Source: Medicago truncatula (lineage: Eukaryota; Streptophyta; Magnoliopsida; Fabales; Fabaceae). From it: a stretch of 64,000 bases of DNA. Under the pieces are notes generated by a model that had not been told where the DNA came from, did no database searches, and was given only the letters and a program-made list of their open reading frames with translations. The stretch covers positions 34,735,332 to 34,799,331 of the forward strand of contig NC_053046.1 of NCBI RefSeq assembly GCF_003473485.1. Reading direction: 5' to 3'. This document shows positions 48,791 through 61,424 of the stretch, piece after piece (the first letter of the stretch is position 1; each line of letters starts with the position of its first letter). The translations under genes and the position numbers were made by a program.

Positions 48791-50400
48791 TCAAATTTTC
48801 ATCCGTTTTACGAAAACTATAAATTTTAATTTTGAAGTTAGTGTTAATGCGATAAATATTGTATATGACTTTCATTTCTCATATCAAATCAAATTTTCAT
48901 CCGTTTTATGGAAACTATAAATTTTAATTTTGAAGTTAGTGTGAATGCGATAAATATTGTATACGACTTTCATTTCTCGTATCTCAATGCAAACTTATTT
49001 CGGTTTTACAGACGCTACAAGTTGTTAGTTTAGATTTGACGCGTGATAAAAATGTTTTCATCGGGAATATAAACATGCGATTAAATAGAAATCCATCTAT
49101 CATCATACAAAAAAAAGAAAAGAAATTCATCTAACATTGTCCAATATTAGTTTATAAAAAAAGTTGAGAAAAACATAAATAAAAGAAGAAAAAAAGGTAA
49201 AAAAATAATAGAAATTACCTTCATAGCATCTACAATATCACCCATAATGTGTGCCTATACACTTTTTTGATGAAAACTAAACAAAATATCAATATCATTA
49301 ATGTTATGAAAGTTAAAGGAACAATTTCGTTTGCTCAAAAAAATAAAAAAAAGGAACAATTTCAAAATAAAAACAAGGGTTAATAGGTATTTACTCCCTG
49401 TAACATAGGTCATTTCCGATTTCCGCCCTATAAAATTTTTATCTTGAAAAATAAAATAAAATTGGTTTTTGTTTGTCCTATTAGGGAGATAAATCAAAAC
49501 AAAAATATTTTACAGAGAGGTGAATCAAAATAAGAATTTACAGAGGAAAAAACAAAAAATAACTTAAAGACCTATTAACCCTAAAAACAATAACTAATCC
49601 ATAGAGTACAATAGAATAACTTCAAGAACTGTGAGATATTCAACATATAACTTTTTAAACAAGTAAAAATATAAAATTACAATACATTTTCTTTTTACAA
49701 AATTACAATACATCTTATTTGAGTGGATTTTTTCTTAGAATTAAAATAGAGAGAATATATCCTAGAATTAGGAAATTATATTATATGTTGTTTCAATTCA
49801 ACGGTTTATCATATTTAGTGCAAGTTTGGTACGTACACTTCTATTTAGTGCATCCATTGATAGGATTATTGGTGACTTGTTGAGTTAGGGGTGGTTGTCT
49901 AAGGTTTTGGCTATGAGTGGTTGTAAAATTACAATACATTTTCTTTTTATAAAATTACAATACATCTTATTTGAGTGAATTTTTTCTTAGAATTAAAATA
50001 GAGAGAATATATCCTAGAATTAGGAAATTATATGATCCATGTGTTAGTTTCAATTCAACGGCTCATAATATTTAGAGCAAGTTTGGTATTACATTAAACT
50101 TTTATTTCTCGCATCCGTTTTACAGAAACTACAAATTTAACTTTGAAGTTAGTGCAAATGCGATAAGTATTATATACAACTTTCATTTCTCGTATCTCAA
50201 AGCAAATTTATTTCGGTTTTACAGACGCTACAAATTGTTACTTTAGATTTGGCGCGTGATAAAAATGTTTTCATCGGAAATAATCTAACATCACACAAAA
50301 AATGAAAAGAAATTCATCCAACATTGTCCAATATTGGTTTATAAAAAAGTGAGAAAAACATAAACAAAAGAAAGAAAGAAAAGTAAAAAAAATAGAAATT
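48791..50400. repeat. Nest of duplicated non-coding segments
   Basis: A ~95-base segment (CATCCGTTTTACG.AAACTA ... GATAAATATTGTAT.CGACTTTCATTTCTC) occurs at about 48798-48885, 48897-48980 and, more diverged, 50105-50200. A following segment (TTTCGGTTTTACAGACGCTACAA ... GCGTGATAAAAATGTTTTCATCGG) occurs at 49000-49065 and 50210-50275. A third (CATTGTCCAATATTGGTTTATAAAAAA) is at 49133-49205 and 50320-50385. Another ~110-base segment (AAATTACAATACAT ... AGAGAGAATATATCCTAGAATTAGGAAATTATA) is at 49672-49780 and 49925-50032. All are direct copies. This fits a ~1.2-kb tandem segmental duplication with later insertions and losses. Confidence 0.65.
49377..49582. mobile_element. MITE-like element of about 206 bp
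   Basis: The left end GGGTTAATAGGTATTTACTCC is mirrored by the right end (complement GGGTTAATAGGTCTTTAAG), with further pairing of CCCTGTAA/TTACAGAG words inside. It interrupts the duplicated block. Target duplication not resolved. Confidence 0.6.
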
Positions 50401-53400
50401 ACTATTACTTTTTAGTTGTTTAGAACGGTAGAAATTAAATAGTAAGAAATGAAGTTAAATTATTCATAGCCTTTTGTTTAATTGAACCTAGAAAGTATAA
50501 AATATATAGATTTAATTTTATACACCGATAATTTAAAACTTTTTTACATACGTATTCAATTAAATCATGAGCCGTGAATAATTATGGAGATATATGAAGA
50601 AGTAACATATAAAAGTGACAATATGATGTGATTTATTTTTTGTGTGAATCATGTATCTGCGCGTAAATGTAGAGATTAATCCCTTTGATCTAGATGAGAT
50701 CACAATGAGTGACAAAACTTCCACTCAAAAGATTTAACTCTCATAGCTGGATTCAAACCCAAAACCCCTGATTAACCTGAAAATATCCAATATTGTCTCA
50801 TTCAACTGCTCTTGGTACAATATGATGTGATTTGATTGAATCCACGTGTAAATTTTTAACACTATCAATGTATAGCAATTAATGTCAAAACATAGAGTGG
50901 ATAGACCGGTTCATCCTTTAATTTGTGACGATCCGTCAAGTTCATTCTTGAATTTTTCAAAATAGCCAAATCTTACTGTAATTCGCTTCACGTCTATCAA
51001 ATAAGTTTCTCTCTTTCAAGTTCAATGTTGATGTGTTTATCCACGCTACCTCTCACATATGTAGGAACCAATTTGATATCTCAAATTTAAATCATCAAAA
51101 GTCTAGAAAACTCGTCCAAAAACTCACAAAACTTCATAAAAAAAAAAATAAAAAAAAAAACATCTTCTCAATTTTTTCTCTTATCAATCAACCTTACCAC
51201 AAAGTCCAAAAACATCAAATCCTTAAATAAGAAACGCAAATTTTCACCATCTTTCATCAATCAAAGGATATTCTTAAAAGAGGGATAAAAAGTTCTATTA
51301 ACCCTATCTTGTTGAGAACCTAACATTCTCATTACTGCAAAATTTAATCCCTCTGTTACTACCATATTGAATACATACTTTTTGGGCTCATTTGAAGAAA
51401 TATCAGTGAAGTTTAATTCCTCTGTTACTGCAAGTTTGGAATTATGCCACGCTACCATATTAAAATTTACAACCACATATCTAGCCACTAGCCAGTACAT
51501 TATCAGTGAAGATATATCATAGTGGTGAAGAAATGGATCATCAAACTTTTCTTTGCCAAGATTTTATTTTTTTATTTTTTATGATTGAAGCGTCGACCTT
51601 AGTTTCCTTGCCACTAACTTGCATCTTCAATAGCTAGTTAACTACCTCTGGAGTGTTTGACAAGAACTTTGTAAAGAACAATTTTGTTCATAGGCTTTGC
51701 AATCATTATTATTTGATCTCGAATAAGTTTAAGTCGACCTTTGTTCATATGTTGAGTGCTTGAGATTGTCTTCAAATCTTTAATCAGTTTGCAAGACTCC
51801 ATTCCTCTGTGTAACTACTCCCTGAAAAAAGTTGTATAAACCAACACAACAATAGAAGGGAGGAGAAGAAATTCAAAGTTCTTGATTGAACAAGAACATC
51901 ATGAGGAAGGGATGGATACAACTTTTTCAGATATGGTTTTCCCTCTCATTTTTTTTAAGATCCCTTGATTGATAAAAGACGATGAAGATTTGAGTTTTTC
52001 TTTGGGAATTTATGTTCTTTGAGTTTATGGTTTGGTTGATTGATGAGAGAAAAAAATGGAGAAGATGAATTTTTCATGAATTTCTAAAATGTTTTTACGA
52101 AGTTATGAGTTTTTGGATGATTTTTTTGAATTTTTTATGATGTCAAATTGATACCTACATATATGTGAAGTGATGTTGGACCTATTTTAACATGTCTAAC
52201 ATCAACTTGATGTAGAGACTTATTTAATTGATGTGAAATAAATTGGGGAACAATTTGACTATTTTGAAAAATTTACGAGTAACGTCGATTGATGATAAAA
52301 AATGTTGAGAAATATAACATTCATGAAAATAGAAAGAAAAACCTTATAAAGATATTGTATTGATGATAGTTAAAATAATGATACAAAAATGAAAGAGATG
52401 TATAAATAAACCACTACTCGAACTAATTACATTCTCTAACTAACATTAATTAACAATTGAACTAAACTACTACTGGTTATCATTATTTATAAAAATAAAT
52501 TCATGCATGTACCAGCGTCTAAAATAGTCCATGTCTATTTGGTCTTTTCAAATTGTTCAATTTTTTTGTCTTTGCCATTTTTAGGAGTCCACGTTCCTCC
52601 CTTTTCAACCCAAAATGGCAAGAAAACTTCTGTTAACGGGCTGATACGTAAAATTAAAAGATATTCATTCATTCAAATTGATAGAATACATCGATAAAAT
52701 AAAAATTCGCTAAAAACAAAAATGATGAATCTGTGAACAAACTCACAACATCCACGTTAATAGCATAAAACGGCAAAGTACTAAAGCCTACACATATGAC
52801 CATATTTAAGTCTCCAGAATACCCATGCCTCCGGATCTGCAACGTTGACGACTCCAAAGTCATTGGTTTGATCTGCACTGGATCGAAGCTGATTTGACAA
52901 TCTGAACCGAACAAATACTTGAACGAAACAAGAAAGACAAACAACGTCGCACAAAGACGACGAACAAAACAAGGTCGCACTAAGACGACGAAATCACAAA
53001 AAAAGAAACGAAATAGATGTGTAAATCACTTATTTCAATAAAAGGGAAATAGAAAAAACAAGTTAGATGGGTGATTTTGGGTCAAAAATTGACCCTAAAT
53101 CACCCCTCTTTAGTGGATGAAGGTGAAGAAATTAAGGTTTTGGTGACGGCTCCCAAGAGAGAAAAGGGGGAAGAGAGAAGATATTTTTTAGTTACTATGT
53201 ATATGTTAAATACTATGTATAACCACATATATTTGTTCAATGAACGTAACTATGTATATGTTTATTCTTTTGGTAAACTATAAAATACGTACATTTTGTT
53301 TTGGAGAGACAAAACATATTCTTTTTTATCGGATAATTGTTATATACTTAAAGAGTAAGAGCAGAACTCAAGACTTAAAAGCATTGAGAAATATACTTAT

Positions 53401-53440
53401 ATGGTTATGGCGGTATAGCTAAAGTATGAATCAACTCTTT
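50401..53440. other. Intergenic, AT-rich
   Basis: No convincing gene. Weak frames at 51033-51230 and, on minus strand, 52669-52980 have no family resemblance. GTCGCAC.AAGACGACGAA occurs twice close together (52947-52990). Nothing else is notable. Confidence 0.35.
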
Positions 53441-53796
53441 GGAGGCGTTTGTTTCAACTTTCAAGTCATATTTGAAAATTCCTGGGAATATGATGGAGGA
53501 AAGATATATTTTTATGTTTATTTCAAATTTAAAATTTTATTTCTGTGAATAAAAGTTGGAATGTTGTTTTGTTCCTAAGAAAATTGGATGGAATAAAGTT
53601 CCCATGAATGTGGAAATAAAATCAATAATTACTATCCATAAATATCGCTTAATAATTATTTTCAGGAATACTTTAAAGTTTAAATGATAACCAAACACAT
53701 TTTCTCAGTAAACCCGAGAATAAAATTCTAATCCTTATATTCCAAGAAAAATTATTGCCAGAATTACATTTTATAAACTTCAAACAAACACCCCTT
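53441..53796. mobile_element. MITE-like element of about 356 bp
   Basis: The left end GGAGGCGTTTGTTTCAACTT is mirrored by the right end (complement GGGGTGTTTGTTTGAAGTTT). The interior is AT-rich and self-complementary in places. Non-coding. Confidence 0.55.
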
Positions 53797-53831
53797 TTAA
53801 AAAAATGAACCAACCTTCCTTGATAAATATT

Positions 53832-54703
53832 AGACTATTACTTTTCCCACCCTGTGGGTTTCCTCGCGCGCCCTATTTTTTTTTTTCTTCAAAAATGTCC
53901 TTGAGTTTCCGGATTTCATAATCCGGAATGGTGTTTTCCTTTGTTACAGGGTGAAAAATGGAGTTACGGGTTTTTCCGAATTTTGTAATCCGAAAACTTC
54001 AAAAAATAGGGCGCGTTATATGATGTTTTCGGGTTACATAATCCGGAAACTCCCTAAACACCCCTTTTCAAGGTAAAACAGTTCGGATTATATAATCCGA
54101 ACTGTATCAGCACAAATTCTAAAAATGTTTGTAACATGGATAGTCATTTTAGGGACAATATTAATCTTCCTAACTCTCATCCTTCAGTTTTTGGGTCATT
54201 GTTACATGTTCTTAGTCAAAAATCGAGTTTTCGGGCTACTTGATCGATTTGCTCCGAAACTTCCCCAGAAAATCAGAAAAAAGTCAAGGATCATGACTCC
54301 CTTAGAAGGGACTTCTTTTGGGACCCCGCCCCTAAAAATCCAAAATTCCATCGTTTAGACCCATTTTTTTTTTTTTTTAAATTTTTCATATTCTCAGAAA
54401 AATCCGAAAAAATTTGCATTAGTTTTATTTGATTTTTAGAATTTTTTGGTGCTATTTTTATGATTTTATTTGACAGATTTTTAGCATTTTTTACTTGGTG
54501 TTTTTTGTTGTTTTTAAAAGCAAAACTCAAAACTGTTAAAATGTGAGAGAGTCTGATGGCTGATTATACATAAGAATTGTCCGGATTATAAAATCCGAAA
54601 TAGTAAACATGAATCCGGATTTTAAAATCCGGAATGCACAAGTGCATTTTTGTAAAAATTACAGGGCGCGGGAGAAGGTCATAGATGGAAAAAGTAATAG
54701 TCT
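53832..54703. mobile_element. 872-bp TIR element containing many CCGGATT/AATCCGG pairs
   Basis: Ends AGACTATTACTTTT and AAAAGTAATAGTCT type inverted repeats, continuing into GCGCGCCCT / AGGGCGCG. It is flanked by an identical 7-base word AAATATT (53825-53831 and 54704-54710), a likely target duplication. Inside, at least five short palindromic units of the form TCCGGATTTCATAATCCGGA (with variants such as TTCGGATTATATAATCCGAA) are spread through both halves. No coding sequence is seen. Family unassigned. Confidence 0.75.
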
Positions 54704-54710
54704 AAATATT

Positions 54711-55650
54711 AAATAGTAGGTGTTAGATGGAGTATTATACTTTTGGGGAGTTGAATCCACAACATCATTTTTACTTCAACTTATATATTCACCCCCTCAA
54801 ACCACCAAGTCATGCTACCAAACTTATGTGCAAGAGTACTTTGTATCAGATAGTGAGATGAAATAATCTTGGTCAGAAAATTAAGAAAAATAATTAAATC
54901 ATGTAAAGTAATGTGACTGTTTAGTCCCTCTGTTAAATGGTCCGTTTATACTCTATAAACTATGAAATGGAGTATAAACTCGGTTTGTTTGTAAGGTTCA
55001 TTCCACACCTTCATTATAGCTTCAACTTCTTTATTCGTCCCTCCAATCACCAAGCCATGGTATTAAATCTACGTGCAAGATTACCTTGTATGAGATGAGA
55101 TCATTTTGGTCACAACATCAAATGAAAAATAATCAAAATATACAAGAGACTGCTTAAGTCAATATTATATAAGTATTTTGTTTGTTTTGATAAAATATTT
55201 GTTAAGAAGAGAGATGATGAATGATTACTCTTGTTGCCACATGAGATTGTTACACCATCATATAGAAGAAATTCAGCTGTTGATGATGCTTCACTTTATG
55301 CACAAACATATGGATGAAGTTTCAATGTCAAGATTGCCTTTCGATTCCCTTCGTTGTAATTCTAGGACTAGTCCTAGAACTTTGCTACCTTCAAATGCTA
55401 GAATCCCACAAGGAAATATGGATATGGATTCCATTTAAATTCGTACTTTCTTTATATTTTACCTAAAGAAATATTGTGAACTTGACTTCCTTTCAATTAT
55501 GGTCAAACTATGAGTGTACATGCATTCAAGTAGCAATGCCAAGTTTAGTATCTTAGATAACATTTATTATTATACTTGATATTCTAAAGATAACATTTTA
55601 TCTAAGGACATAAAATGATTTGATGTACTTAATTTTCTTACTCACTCATG
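54711..55650. other. Intergenic; one weak reading frame
   Basis: A frame at 55178-55438 (from a downstream ATG it would read MMNDYSCCHMRLLHHHIEEI and end GNMDMDSI) has no recognisable domain. It may be a fragment or chance. Two phrases (CCACACCTTCATTATAGCTTCAACTT and ATCCACAACATCATTTTTACTTC types) hint at a diverged local duplication at 54730-54900 and 54960-55110. Confidence 0.3.
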
Positions 55651-55651
55651 A

Positions 55652-55770
55652 TGTAGTGCAATGGTTAGCACTACCGGGACATGAGTGTGGGTGTGCGCGG
55701 GTTGAAACCCACGACACCCCTCCCTATCCCCGTTTATCTGTGTGTATGTGTGGGATACCATGTCTAGAGC
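55652..55770 (+). repeat. tRNA-derived SINE-like sequence
   Basis: An A box-like TAGTGCAATGGTTAGCAC is followed about 38 bases on by a B box-like GGGTTGAAACCC. A non-tRNA body (CTGTGTGTATGTGTGGGATA) and an A-rich tail with short AAT-type repeats (about 55772-55800) follow. That is the structure of a pol III SINE. Target duplication not resolved. Confidence 0.6.
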
Positions 55771-56119
55771 AAAATACAAATAATAAAAATATTATTGAAA
55801 TTTTCTTGATTAATACGCGATTCATTCATTTGTACTTTTTTTTTTATATAATAAATTGTTATGTTTGTGTACATTTTTTTGGTAAAGCTTATGTTTGTTT
55901 GTGTACATTTTATCATTCTTATAAAATTAAAAATTAAATGCAGCAGTGACGTGATTACCTTTGTTGAAATCTGCTGAGGATTCGATGATGATAAAGGAAA
56001 CAGAGTCTTCTTTGGTGTAGAAATAAAGGGTTTTTTTTGTGGTGGTGGTAGAAAAATGAGATTTCCGGTAAGAGGAAGAAGGTGGAAAGAATGAATTTTA
56101 AATTTCAAAATTTGATGAT

Positions 56120-56372
56120 TATGTTTTTTAATTCCGTCCCTATGTAAAAATGCGTTTTTGGTATTAGTCCCTCTACTAAGACCAGTTGCCAACTCATCAA
56201 GTGCCACATATGCGTCCGTTAGCCAGCAATGTGTTTTCTTGACGGAAATAGACGGCAGGGGCCAATTTTAAAAAGTTAAGTAAATACAGGGGTTGTTTCG
56301 CAACAAAAAAAGATACAGGGACTAAAACGAAAAACGCGCTAACTTACAGGGACATTTTACTTATTTAAGCCT
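56120..56372. mobile_element. MITE-like element of about 250 bp
   Basis: The ends are inverted and imperfect: CCGTCCCTATGTAAAAATGCG with TTAGTCCCTCTA at left, and at right the complement TGTCCCTGTAAGTTAGCGCG with TTAGTCCCTGTA. This GTCCCT...TAGTCCCT style is common in plant MITEs. Boundaries approximate. Confidence 0.5.
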
Positions 56373-56921
56373 TCTTAAAAATATAATTTTGGGAGAAATT
56401 CTTGTGTAGAAACACACTTAACACTTATCAATTACAAACAACGAATAAGAATGTGACACATAATTAAAACAGACACAAATTGAAAAATGATTGCTTAGTA
56501 AAAAAATGAAAAACTGTTCCTTCTCTCTCCCATCATCCATTTTTTCTGGCATATATGGTTCCCCCAACAATACTTTGCTATTTTTCCTTGGGATACACCA
56601 TGCTTCTAAGGAAAATTCATCTTGTTAATGCAGCCTGATAACCCATCTAGTTTTTTAATTTGAAAATACTATTATGTTATCTTGCCATTCAAAAGAGAAA
56701 ATAAAAATACTGATGTTTTTTTTAGCAAAACGGGGTTAAAGAAATAAAACAAAAAACTGAAATCTAGAACAAATAAATAAATTTGTAAGTAAGTAATGGC
56801 TAAAGTAGCAACAATACAGAATAATGCTTATGTGGACTAAAGTTTGATCCATCGATGGGTAAGGTGGTTTTGGGTACCCTTTGCATGTGTAGCCATGGTT
56901 TTGGGTAGTTAAGGTCCCGTT

Positions 56922-57204
56922 TGGATAAACAGCTTATATAGATGCTTATAGCATTAGTGTTTATAACATTAGAGCTTATATCATAAGCTCTTATACTTGA
57001 TAAGCTATTTATGTTTGGATATGTACACTAAAAAGTACTTACATAAATTGAAGTGTTTGGATGTGACATTACATACGCAATTATCGAAATTTTAAATATT
57101 TTTAATTTAACAAAAAAATCAAAGAATTGAACCACAATTATCAAGATTTTTTTTTGATAAAATTAATCAAGGCGTAAAAAAACAATATTATAACATATTA
57201 ATTA

Positions 57205-57261
<57 letters not shown>

Positions 57262-57815
57262 TATAATCAATATTTGTCCTTAAAAAAAATATTAATATTC
57301 ATATAAGACAAAATTAACATTAGAGGTGTAAATAAACATATCATATATATTGATATTAGTGTGCAGTTTGTTACCCAAAAAAGACAAGTTAAAATTTTTT
57401 TTTTATTCAATTTCATTTTGTTACGTAACAAAAAAAATAATAAAAATCTTCTTAAAAAAAAAATCTTAGTTACGTTTGTTACTTTAGTAAGATAAGTATA
57501 TAACAATTTTGTTATTGATGCACCGCCAAAGATAACTAACATTATAATTAAAATATTCCTTCAAAAAAAATTATAATTAAAATATATGTTTTGAAAAAGT
57601 GAATCCAGAGAGAATCGAAGGAGGTTACATAAATTCATAAGCTCCTTGTTAAGCCAGAGGGTAAGCTGAAAATTTAGGCTTATTAAAATATGGCAAAAGC
57701 AGCTTATGAAACTATGATAAGCTATTTTTATTTATTTACCCAAACACCTTTAAAAAGGCTTATGAGAGTAGATAAACCCACATAAGCTCAAAATAAGCCA
57801 ATCCAAACGGGGCCT
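56922..57815. mobile_element. 894-bp TIR element with TA duplication
   Basis: Left end AGGTCCCGTTTGGATAAACA and right end (complement) AGGCCCCGTTTGGATTGGCT, with TA flanking on each side (56920-56921, 57816-57817). AAGCTTAT/ATAAGCTT words repeat in both halves. It contains a (TA)n tract at about 57205-57260. Non-coding; the frame inside at 57267-57542 is AT-rich chance. Confidence 0.75.
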
Positions 57816-57906
57816 TAGTCACTTGTCGCTATGAACTATGAAGTGAACAATGCATATCGAAAGATTCACGCCCTCCCTTTTCATTTGCGATATATAGTAT
57901 TTTCAT

Positions 57907-58216
57907 GGTCAAATTATGGTCCTTTTAAGTTTTTGAGGTCTGTAATAGATTGATCTTTAAATTATTTTGATTGCACATAAGTCCTTTAAGTTTAAGGTTT
58001 GTAATCAATTAGTCCTTTAAGTTATTTTGATCACAGATAAGTCCTTTAACTTTGTAAAAATTTTCAATTTAGTCCTTCTGCCGCATCATCTTTTTGGTTA
58101 ACAGAAGAACTAAATTGAAAACGTCTACGAACTTAAAGACTCATGTGTGACCAAAATAACTTAATGATCAATTTGTTGCAAACTTCAAACTTAAAGACTC
58201 ATGGTGTAATTTAGCC
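57907..58216. mobile_element. MITE-like element with ~95-base inverted halves
   Basis: The left end GGTCAAATTATGGTCCTTTT is mirrored by the complement of the right end, GGCTAAATTACACCATGAGT. The TTAAGTTATTTTGATCACA ... AAGTCCTTTAA words recur in both halves. The long near-palindromic structure fits a plant MITE. Confidence 0.65.
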
Positions 58217-58794
58217 TATTTTCTTAAATAATATTCATCTTCGGCATAATAAAGAAGGCTATATTGTCTCACTATTGTATTTTAATTCTTAAATAATATT
58301 CATCTTTGGCGTAGAAAAGAATGCTACATTGTCTCACTATTGTATTTTAAAATTGATGATATGCGTTTTTTTGGTCACTTAATAATCATTTGAACAATTT
58401 TATTATTTCATATTTTCAACTTTTTCAATTGAGTATTTTTATCATTTTCTATTTATTAAAAATATTCAAATTATCTATTAAAATTGATAACAAATTAAAT
58501 TGATTGATTTAGAGTTTACCAAATTTTAAGAGAAGGAAACAATATTCAATTACACTTTCTTTTTATAATTTTAATTGAATTTTTTTTATCTTACCCTCAT
58601 CAAACAATTAATCAATCTATAATTTCCAATCTAAGTATGCATCTGGATCACTCTTAATATGAAAACGAAGAAAAATTGATTTTACTTTTCTCATAACTAT
58701 AATTACTTCTATGATATATAATTTAAGAAAATATTAACAGAGTTCAAATATTAACTATACTGAAGCGAAGAGTGAAGAAGGAATCAAGAACACC

Positions 58795-59139
58795 ATGGAA
58801 AACTCCAAGGATCTGAAGAGAAAACATCAAGATGAGGAAGGAACTGCGTGTTTGACTTGCAAGGAAGGAGCTAATGAAAACAATCCTGAGGCTACATTGT
58901 TTAATATACAACTATGGGTACAAGAGTATGAAAGGATCTCTTCTTTGATTGAAGTTAAAAGGAAAAAAATTTCAGTTTTGTCTGAAAAGATTAGAGAGAT
59001 AACTATGATGAAATTAAGTACTCCCATCAAAGACCTACAATACATTACATGTTACAGGAAGGCGCGTCACATAGATAAAGTTGACCGTCATTCTACGGAG
59101 AGAAAGAAAAGAGGAAGAGTTGGAAGAATTGGAAGGTGA
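58795..59139 (+). CDS. Unrecognised small basic protein, possibly coiled-coil
   Basis: The frame encodes 114 aa beginning MENSKDLKRKHQDEEG. ATG lies in a good plant context (CACCATGGAA). The first half is charged and contains a CLTCK motif. The middle (LIEVKRKKISVLSEKIREI) has heptad-like spacing of Ile/Leu and may be a short coiled coil. The C-terminus is strongly basic (ERKKRGRVGRIGR). I recognise no family. It may be a young or truncated gene. An alternative 3' structure using an intron is possible. Confidence 0.4.
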   Translation: MENSKDLKRKHQDEEGTACLTCKEGANENNPEATLFNIQLWVQEYERISSLIEVKRKKISVLSEKIREITMMKLSTPIKDLQYITCYRKARHIDKVDRHSTERKKRGRVGRIGR

Positions 59140-61057
59140 CTTGGAGCGATTGTGGAATGGCTGTGAAGACTCCTAGATTTATTGTCATCTTTCTTAGTTT
59201 TTTAGTAAAGAATTTTTTCAGTTCCTAGTCCTGGTAATTCATTATTATTTTGATGGGATTTTTGGTTGGATGACTATAAACCTGCAGCTGCAAGAGACTT
59301 GCATAGATTAGTAGTGACGTTTAGAACAATAGACAATTTTCCTTTTTCATTCCTTTATTGGGAATATGGGTGAAAATTGACTATATGAATGACATACATA
59401 ATCACTAACATTATTTCACTCGTTTTTCAAAAAAAAAAAAAAAAGAAAGATATATAATTTATAGTTTTTTACTCGGATGTTTAGAGGTACAAATTTTTTT
59501 TGTACTCGCGTGCTTGTAAATGTGTCTATTTGATTTTATGTATTTGTGCAAAAATAAGAAAATACAAGTAGATGAAAATTTGATTTTATGTATTTCTGCA
59601 AAAATAAGAAAATACAAGTAGATGAAAACAAATGCAAGATAACTTTTTTGATGTTTATTGTCTAATTTTAAAGTTTTCAATGACATAATTTATAATTTGT
59701 TCATAAACTAATAGAATGTTAGAAAATGTTATGCAATTGCTTTAAAAAATCAATTATTTGATAGATATTATACATAATACATGTGATAAGATTTAAAATT
59801 TAGATCCACTTTATATTTATAACAAATATAATATTAATTTTTATATGATATGCATGACTAAAAACAAATAATATTTAATACACCAATAACGAATGAAATA
59901 TGTATATATGCAAAATATATTGATGATTCATATATATAGTTGGTGGTGGTGTTTGCGATTGAAATTCATGACTGACTCCATATGTAATATTCAATACATA
60001 AAGAATGTTGGAAATATGTATTGTGTGCAAGATATACTTGTGTTTCGTGCATTTAATTGATGGCGTTGTCTGTGATGGAATGAAATGCATGACACCAAGA
60101 GTCGTGTTGAATCATGAGAAAGATGAAAAATCAATTGTGTGTTTATATAACATTCAAAATGATTTTTTAATTTAAAATTAATTATTATTTTTGTTTTTAT
60201 AAAAAAACTGTTTTTTTTTTTTTTTTATCATTTCTTTAATTAATTATGCATACATTTATTGACGTTTGGTAGATTTATTTGTATGTTACAAACGTATATT
60301 TCTTTATTTTAACTGATTATACATGTAAGAATTTTTCTAGTGACACCTCAAAAAAACTAGTTACAACTCAATATGGCTAAAATGCCCATATAATAAAATA
60401 AACGATCCATTGATTATGCAATAAATTAAGTCCGCGTAAATTGAGTTTTTTTGAGTTTACATACTTGTACGTAAACTCAAATTTCATGCATAATCGTAAA
60501 TTGAAGTTACATAAATTATACAATGAACAAATCAATTCACCGAAGAAAAAAATATGAGTCTACGTAAAATTAATTTATCTAATTCATATAAACTGAATTT
60601 ACAGTAATGAATGTAAAGTGAGTTTACGAATAGTTACATAAACCGAGTTTATACTATACTTCTGAAATCAAAGAAAAAGAAAATGAAATTGAAGAGAATG
60701 GAAGGAAAAACATGATAATCATAAAATTATGAATGAAGAAGCAAAATTTCATTTAAATTGAGTCACACATCCATAAATGTTTGTGAGAGAGAGAGCATGA
60801 AGATTTAAAGTTAGAGATGAAAAAGAGGTTTTAAAAACTAGTTGTACAAGGGAAATTTTGGTATTATCAATAAATTTTAATGAAATATGGGTGTAATCGA
60901 AAATTTTCGGGATGCACGTAGGAAAAATTGTGCATGTAGCCATGCTTATGTGACATTATATCTTGCACACAATACATGTTTCAGGAATTTAAATGAAATA
61001 ATATATAAAATAATATATTTCTTTCGGTATTTAGTTAGTTACACTATACTCCATATT
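59140..61057. other. Intergenic with a 50-base tandem duplication
   Basis: A 50-base unit (TTGATTTTATGTATTT.TGCA ... AAATACAAGTAGATGAAAA) is present twice in tandem at 59530-59579 and 59580-59629 with one or two differences. The rest is AT-rich with no supported gene. Confidence 0.6.
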
Positions 61058-61415
61058 AGAGCATCCACAATGGAGACCCTCAATCTTGAAGTCTTAAACA
61101 GGTCCTACATTGACACGTTATTTTTTTTTAGAATTTTTTAATAATAGTACCTAATAGGTACTCAGCTACTCCAATAGAGACCTCTAACAAAAAGGTCTAA
61201 ATGAGGCACACCAATAACTCTTTATTATTTACATTTCAACAAAAGTAATTCAACAATGACTGTTTTATTAAAAAGTTGTGTGAGATCTACTTAAGAATGG
61301 GGTCTTAAGTGAGACTCCGGGTCTTAAGAGACTCCCAAATTTTCCCCCCACAATGGGGGTACCTAATAGGTATCGGGTCTTAAATGGTTAAGACCTCACC
61401 ATTGTGGATACAATC
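61058..61415. mobile_element. MITE with GAGCATCCACAATGG-type ends
   Basis: The left end AGAGCATCCACAATGGAGAC is mirrored by CACCATTGTGGATAC at the right. The ACCTAATAGGTA and GGTCTTAA words inside occur in both halves. This end sequence is widespread in plant MITEs (PIF/Harbinger-like by general pattern; inference). It lies immediately downstream of the poly(A) end of the LINE. Confidence 0.7.
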
Positions 61416-61424
61416 ACAAAACTC

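Noticed and set aside
52669-52980. Minus-strand 103-aa frame with a hydrophobic start
   Set aside because: No recognisable family, lies in transposon-rich DNA, and a competing frame overlaps; likely chance.
55178-55438. 86-aa frame ending GNMDMDSI
   Set aside because: Composition is not absurd but I recognise no domain or splice context; not strong enough to call a gene.
55764-56207. 147-aa minus-strand frame
   Set aside because: It overlaps a SINE tail and a MITE, is rich in Ile/Lys/Asn/Phe, and shows no domain; chance frame.
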